Shown in pieces: positions 60,529-64,000 of a stretch of 64,000 nt of DNA. The position numbers and the translations under genes are program-made. The notes below the pieces were generated by a model. That model saw only the letters and a list, made by a program, of their open reading frames with translations, made no database searches and was not told the DNA's origin. This stretch comes from Pseudomonas sp. NFR16 (GTDB lineage: Bacteria > Pseudomonadota > Gammaproteobacteria > Pseudomonadales > Pseudomonadaceae): positions 170,807-234,806 of the forward strand of contig NZ_FNYJ01000004.1 of NCBI RefSeq assembly GCF_900108875.1, given 5' to 3'. Numbering within the stretch: the stretch's first letter is position 1; each line of letters opens with the position of its first letter.

Positions 60529-61274
60529 GTGACCGGCACTTCGATCAGTTGGCGACGCGCTTCGCCGAAAAAATCTATGGCGGCGCCAAAGGCGCGATCC
60601 GATTGGCCGTGTTGCAGGCGGACCTGACGGAAAGCCTGCCGGGCCGCCCGCTTCGCGTACTGGATATCGGCGCCGGGCTGGGTCATATGTCGTTGTGGCT
60701 GGCAGAGCGCGGGCATGAGGTCACCCTCGCCGAACCCGCCGTACCCATGCTCGAGGGCGCCCGTCAGCGTTTCGCCGACGCGGGCCAGAAGGCCACATTC
60801 ATCCAGGCGCCCTGGCAGGATCTGCCGTCGCAACTGAGCGAGCCTTACGATCTGGTGATCTGCCACGCCGTGCTGGAATGGCTGGCCGAGCCGTTCACAA
60901 TCCTGCCGGTGCTGCATCAACTGACCCGAAACGATGGCTGGTTATCGCTGGCGTTCTACAACCGCGACGCGCTGGTTTACCGCAATCTGCTCAAGGGCCA
61001 TTTCAAGAAAATGCGCCGCAACACCCTGGCCGGTGAAAAACAGAGCCTGACCCCGCAACAACCTCTTGATCCGCGCGAATTAGCGGCGCAACTTGGAGGC
61101 ATGTGGCGAGTCGAAACCCAGAGTGGCGTTCGGGTTTTTCACGATTACATGCCAGTTGAGTTTCAGGCCAGGGCCGAACTCGCAGATTTGCTGGAAATGG
61201 AGCTCGCGCATCGACGTCACCCAAGTTTTGCCGGACTGGGGCGTTATCTGCACTGGATGTGCCGACCTGTTTGA
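60525..61274 (+). CDS. cmoM: tRNA 5-carboxymethoxyuridine methyltransferase CmoM
   Basis: A 249-residue class I methyltransferase. The SAM-binding motif is VLDIGAGLGHMSLWLAERGHEVTLAEP. Family-typical segments follow: ICHAVLEWLAEP, LSLAFYNRDALVYRNLLKGHF and the C-terminal GLGRYLHWMCRP. CmoM methylates cmo5U to mcmo5U at the tRNA wobble position. Length is close to E. coli CmoM (261). It is translationally coupled to the preceding pyrophosphohydrolase. Confidence 0.92.
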   Translation: MSDRHFDQLATRFAEKIYGGAKGAIRLAVLQADLTESLPGRPLRVLDIGAGLGHMSLWLAERGHEVTLAEPAVPMLEGARQRFADAGQKATFIQAPWQDLPSQLSEPYDLVICHAVLEWLAEPFTILPVLHQLTRNDGWLSLAFYNRDALVYRNLLKGHFKKMRRNTLAGEKQSLTPQQPLDPRELAAQLGGMWRVETQSGVRVFHDYMPVEFQARAELADLLEMELAHRRHPSFAGLGRYLHWMCRPV

Positions 61275-61294
61275 GGCTATCTGCGGAGACCATC

Positions 61295-61918
61295 ATGAAA
61301 CGCTGCCTCGCTTTGCTCACTGCCTGTCTTGGCCTGGCTGCCTGTCAGAGCCAGAATCCTTACACCGCCGTTTCTGCCGCCATCCCACCGGCGCCGCCGC
61401 AAGCTGCCAATGCCATCGACATGACGGCGTATCCCGCAGCGCCCCGGGATTTCGGGCGCTATCGCAACTGGACCTGGCTGAACGGGCAATTGCCGCCCGG
61501 CACGATGTGGGCCGACTCGTCTCAGGTGGCCGAAGCTATCAGCAATGGCCTTGATCAGCGTGGCCTGCGCCCTTCGCAGAACCCGCAAGGCGCAGACCTG
61601 CGCGTGACGGCCAACACGCGGATGGAAACCCGGCTGCGTCAGGTGCGCGACGATTATTACGATCCTTACTACGGCGGCGCCGGGGTGGGCTATTACGATG
61701 GCTATCGGCGTGGTTACGGCGGCTACGCCAGCGTGCCGATCGTGCGCACGTATCAGGAGCAGGTCGTTGTCGTGAGCATCAGCATGTTCGACGCGCGCAG
61801 CGGCCAGCCGGTCTGGAGCGCCAGCGCCGAGACCAGCAGCGGCGGCGATCAGTCAGACCGCGCCAAGGCGCTGCGTCAGGCGGTGCAACGCGCCTTGACC
61901 GCCTACCCGCCGTCCTGA
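61295..61918 (+). CDS. DUF4136 lipoprotein, first copy
   Basis: A 207-residue lipoprotein with lipobox LAAC (acylated C17) and a DUF4136 domain: DFGRYRNWTW near residue 50, LDQRGLRPSQNPQGADLRV and the C-terminal LRQAVQRALTAYPPS. A Gly/Tyr-rich loop (YYGGAGVGYYDGYRRGYGGY) lies at about 127-147. Function is unknown. It lies 43 bp upstream of a second DUF4136 gene. Confidence 0.9.
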   Translation: MKRCLALLTACLGLAACQSQNPYTAVSAAIPPAPPQAANAIDMTAYPAAPRDFGRYRNWTWLNGQLPPGTMWADSSQVAEAISNGLDQRGLRPSQNPQGADLRVTANTRMETRLRQVRDDYYDPYYGGAGVGYYDGYRRGYGGYASVPIVRTYQEQVVVVSISMFDARSGQPVWSASAETSSGGDQSDRAKALRQAVQRALTAYPPS

Positions 61919-61961
61919 TCCACGCTGTCTTCTCATCAGTCAGTGCTTCTGGAGAATCATC

Positions 61962-62528
61962 ATGTTCCGCTGTATCGCTGTCGTGTGTGTCGCCCTGCTG
62001 CTCAGCGCCTGCCAGACCGATCGGGTCAACCGTGACTTCGACGCACAGCGGGATTTCGGTGGCTATCGAACCTGGGCCTGGAAAGAACCCGGCCTGCAAT
62101 ATCAACCGGACGATCCCCGCATCAAAAGCGACCTGACCGAACAGCGCATTCGCCAGTCGGTCGGCGAACAGCTCGACCAGCGCGGGCTGCGCATGGCGGC
62201 ACCCGGCGCCCGTGCCGATGTACAGGTGCAGGCGTGGCTGATCGTCGAGAATCGCCAGCAAATGGTCACCACCAACTATGGCGGTGGCGGCTACTGGGGC
62301 AATCCGTGGGGCGGTTACTGGGGCGGGCCAATCGGCTCCGAGACGCGTAACGTCGATTACAAGGTGTCGACGCTGCAGATCGACATGCTCGATGGCAAGG
62401 ACGGCAAGCTGGTCTGGCGCGGCAGCACCGAACAAATCGTCAATGACGGCACCGCCAACCCGGCAGCGCGTGAGCTGGCGTTGCGCCAGACCGTGCAGAA
62501 AATCCTCCAGCAATACCCGCCCAGATAG
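61962..62528 (+). CDS. DUF4136 lipoprotein, second copy
   Basis: A 188-residue lipoprotein (lipobox LSAC, acylated C17). Its DUF4136 pattern parallels the preceding gene: DFGGYRTWAW, LDQRGLRMAAPGARADVQV, a Gly/Trp-rich loop (GGGGYWGNPWGGYWGGP) at about 107-123, and an end in LRQTVQKILQQYPPR. The two proteins are tandem paralogues of unknown function. GGAG lies about ten bases before the ATG. Confidence 0.9.
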   Translation: MFRCIAVVCVALLLSACQTDRVNRDFDAQRDFGGYRTWAWKEPGLQYQPDDPRIKSDLTEQRIRQSVGEQLDQRGLRMAAPGARADVQVQAWLIVENRQQMVTTNYGGGGYWGNPWGGYWGGPIGSETRNVDYKVSTLQIDMLDGKDGKLVWRGSTEQIVNDGTANPAARELALRQTVQKILQQYPPR

Positions 62529-62597
62529 TCACAACCCTGACCAGTTGCACCTGACCACTCGAATCTGACCTGCGCAGCTCGCTGACGCCGCGCAGTG

Positions 62598-64000
62598 TCA
62601 ATCCACCACGCTGAACTCTACCCGCGCCGTCTGCCCGCTCTCATCCAGGACGCTCAACTGATAGCGCCCCAGCCGGGTGAACGTGTGGCTGTAGCTGTCC
62701 TGGTTCGCCGTGTCGCCAACCGGCGCGCCATCGATGAACCACCAGCGGCGACCCGTGCCGCCGAGCGCCGACAACTTCAGACGCAGCAATTGCTGACTGC
62801 CAGCCGGCAAGCGCAACTGATCGCCCTCACGAACACCGACGATCGACAGCGCCGGCGCAAGGCTCAAACCCTGCGGCGGGCAGGCGGGATCACTGGCAGG
62901 CAAGCGCGCCTCTCGCCGCTCGGCCTTGGGCAACCACGGTTCCAGCGCCGAAGGCCAGAGCGCGACCTCACGTGGCTGCGCCTGTGGACACCCGGCCGCG
63001 ACGCGCAGGCCGGCCGGGTTCACCCAGATTGTTTCCGTCAGGCCCAACCCCAGTGGCTGGTCGGTCGCTTGCAGCGTCGGCGGCGTCGTGCCGTCCAACG
63101 TCCACGCAAAACGCTGCCGTCGGCAGTTCGGATCGCTCTTGCTCATCGGCTGCCCCAGCGGCCAGCACACCGCCGCGACACCCACGCTCAACGGCACCGG
63201 CAACACCGGCGCAGCAATGTTGCGCTGAGCGTCGCGGTTAACCAGCAGGTCGTGAATCTGCAACATCATGGGTGCAGCCGAGGCGAGCCCGAACTGCCCC
63301 GGCACTGGTGTGCCGTCCGGTCTGCCAATCCAGACACCGATCAGAAATCTGGGGCCTACGCCGATCGACCACGCATCCCGAAAGCCATAACTGGTGCCGG
63401 TTTTCCACGCCAATTGAGGACGTTGTACGAGCGCTGCGTGCGGGTCCAGATCAGGGCGTGACTGACCGCTCAAAATGCGCCGGATGATCCAGGCCGCACC
63501 CGGCGACATCATGGGTCGGTCGCGCAGGCGATCGTCGGGCTGCAAGCGGATATCGGCACTGCGCCCTCCTCGCGCGAACACGCTGTAACCGCCCACCAGA
63601 TCTTCCAGACGACTGCCCGCGCCGCCGAGAATCAACGCGAGATTAGGCTCGGCCAGTGGCGGCAGGGTCAATGGCACGCCGCCGTTGCGCAGTTCGGCCG
63701 CAAAGCGCTTCGGGCCATAGGCTTCGAGCAGCTGAACCGCGGGCAGGTTGAGCGACATCGACAGCGCCGAACTGGCGGCGACGGGCCCGTTGAAACCTGA
63801 AGAAAAGTTGCCCGGCCGATAATCGCCGTATCGCCTCGGCACGTCCTGCAGAAGCGACTCAGAGTGGATCAGCCCGGCGTCCATGGCTTTGCCGTACAGG
63901 AAGGGTTTGAGCGTAGAGCCGGGCGAGCGCAGGGCACTGACCATGTCCACATGACCGAAGCGTCTGGCGTCGCCAATGTCCACTGAACCAACGTAGGCGC
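62598..64000 (-). CDS. pbpC: Penicillin-binding protein 1C, C-terminal part (cut by window edge)
   Basis: The last 467 or so residues of a class A penicillin-binding protein; the N-terminal glycosyltransferase part lies beyond the right edge. The transpeptidase motifs are visible: active-site Ser in SPGSTLKPFLYG, SLNLP as SxN, and KTGTSYGFRDAW. A C-terminal PBP1C domain (about the last 90 residues, with RWWFIDGAPVGDT and RYQLSVLDESGQ) identifies PbpC rather than PBP1A or PBP1B. Frame is open to base 64000. Confidence 0.92.
   Translation of the reverse strand, partial: AYVGSVDIGDARRFGHVDMVSALRSPGSTLKPFLYGKAMDAGLIHSESLLQDVPRRYGDYRPGNFSSGFNGPVAASSALSMSLNLPAVQLLEAYGPKRFAAELRNGGVPLTLPPLAEPNLALILGGAGSRLEDLVGGYSVFARGGRSADIRLQPDDRLRDRPMMSPGAAWIIRRILSGQSRPDLDPHAALVQRPQLAWKTGTSYGFRDAWSIGVGPRFLIGVWIGRPDGTPVPGQFGLASAAPMMLQIHDLLVNRDAQRNIAAPVLPVPLSVGVAAVCWPLGQPMSKSDPNCRRQRFAWTLDGTTPPTLQATDQPLGLGLTETIWVNPAGLRVAAGCPQAQPREVALWPSALEPWLPKAERREARLPASDPACPPQGLSLAPALSIVGVREGDQLRLPAGSQQLLRLKLSALGGTGRRWWFIDGAPVGDTANQDSYSHTFTRLGRYQLSVLDESGQTARVEFSVVD

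Overview
The window reads as chromosomal DNA of a fluorescent pseudomonad, most likely from the Pseudomonas syringae group or a near relative. The evidence is high-GC coding sequence, Pseudomonas-type REP/BIME repeats (GTAGGACCGGCTTCAGCC and GTAGGAGCGTGGCTTGTCC families), and a long stretch with the gene order I know from P. aeruginosa: clpB-pgeF-rluD, bamD, pilS-pilR, thiO, minor pilins, ispH-fkpB-lspA-ileS-ribF, murJ, rpsT, creA-proB-obgE-rpmA-rplU, ispB, and on to a Lon-like protease and DUF3015/DUF4105 genes. Species assignment is inference; I ran no database search.

Layout. 1-6.1 kb: a GAF-PAS-GGDEF protein, then a LysR regulator divergent from an L-rhamnonate catabolic operon (MFS transporter, rhmD dehydratase, rhmA aldolase) with a textbook LysR box between them. 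6.3-8.3 kb: an orphan pstS and a tRNA operon on the minus strand (Asn, Pro, Lys, Pro). 8.3-13 kb: clpB behind a near-consensus heat-shock promoter, pgeF and rluD. 13-17.5 kb: bamD, a PP0621-type small gene, pilS and pilR. 17.5-28.8 kb: thiO and type IV pilus genes. Here two separate minor-pilin operons converge: fimU-pilV-pilW-pilX-pilY1-pilE on the plus strand and a pilY1-less pilV-pilW-pilX-pilE set on the minus strand, plus a separate fimT. 28.8-41.9 kb: isoprenoid, lipoprotein-processing, translation, flavin, lipid II flippase and ribosomal-protein genes. 42-49.6 kb: a Fur-box small gene, fklB, a YqhA-type membrane protein, a Lon-like protease, and the DUF3015 and DUF4105 envelope proteins.

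49.6-50.2 kb holds a tandem array of seven 71-72 bp REP-derived monomers arranged as a 143 bp dimer. 50.2-53.7 kb is a copper-homeostasis module (copZ, a small secreted protein, copA, cueR) with a CueR-type operator in front of both copZ and copA. 53.9-62.5 kb carries a RIO-type kinase, an AraC regulator, a thiolase, a two-domain FabG4-type reductase and a MaoC dehydratase (a fatty-acyl cassette), a MazG-like pyrophosphohydrolase coupled to cmoM, and two DUF4136 lipoproteins. The right edge cuts pbpC.

Most genes are core. I see no prophage, integron, CRISPR array, insertion sequence or toxin island. The most unusual signals are the higher-order REP array, the paired convergent pilin operons, and the regulatory sites (sigma-32, LysR, Fur and two CueR sites) that can be read directly.
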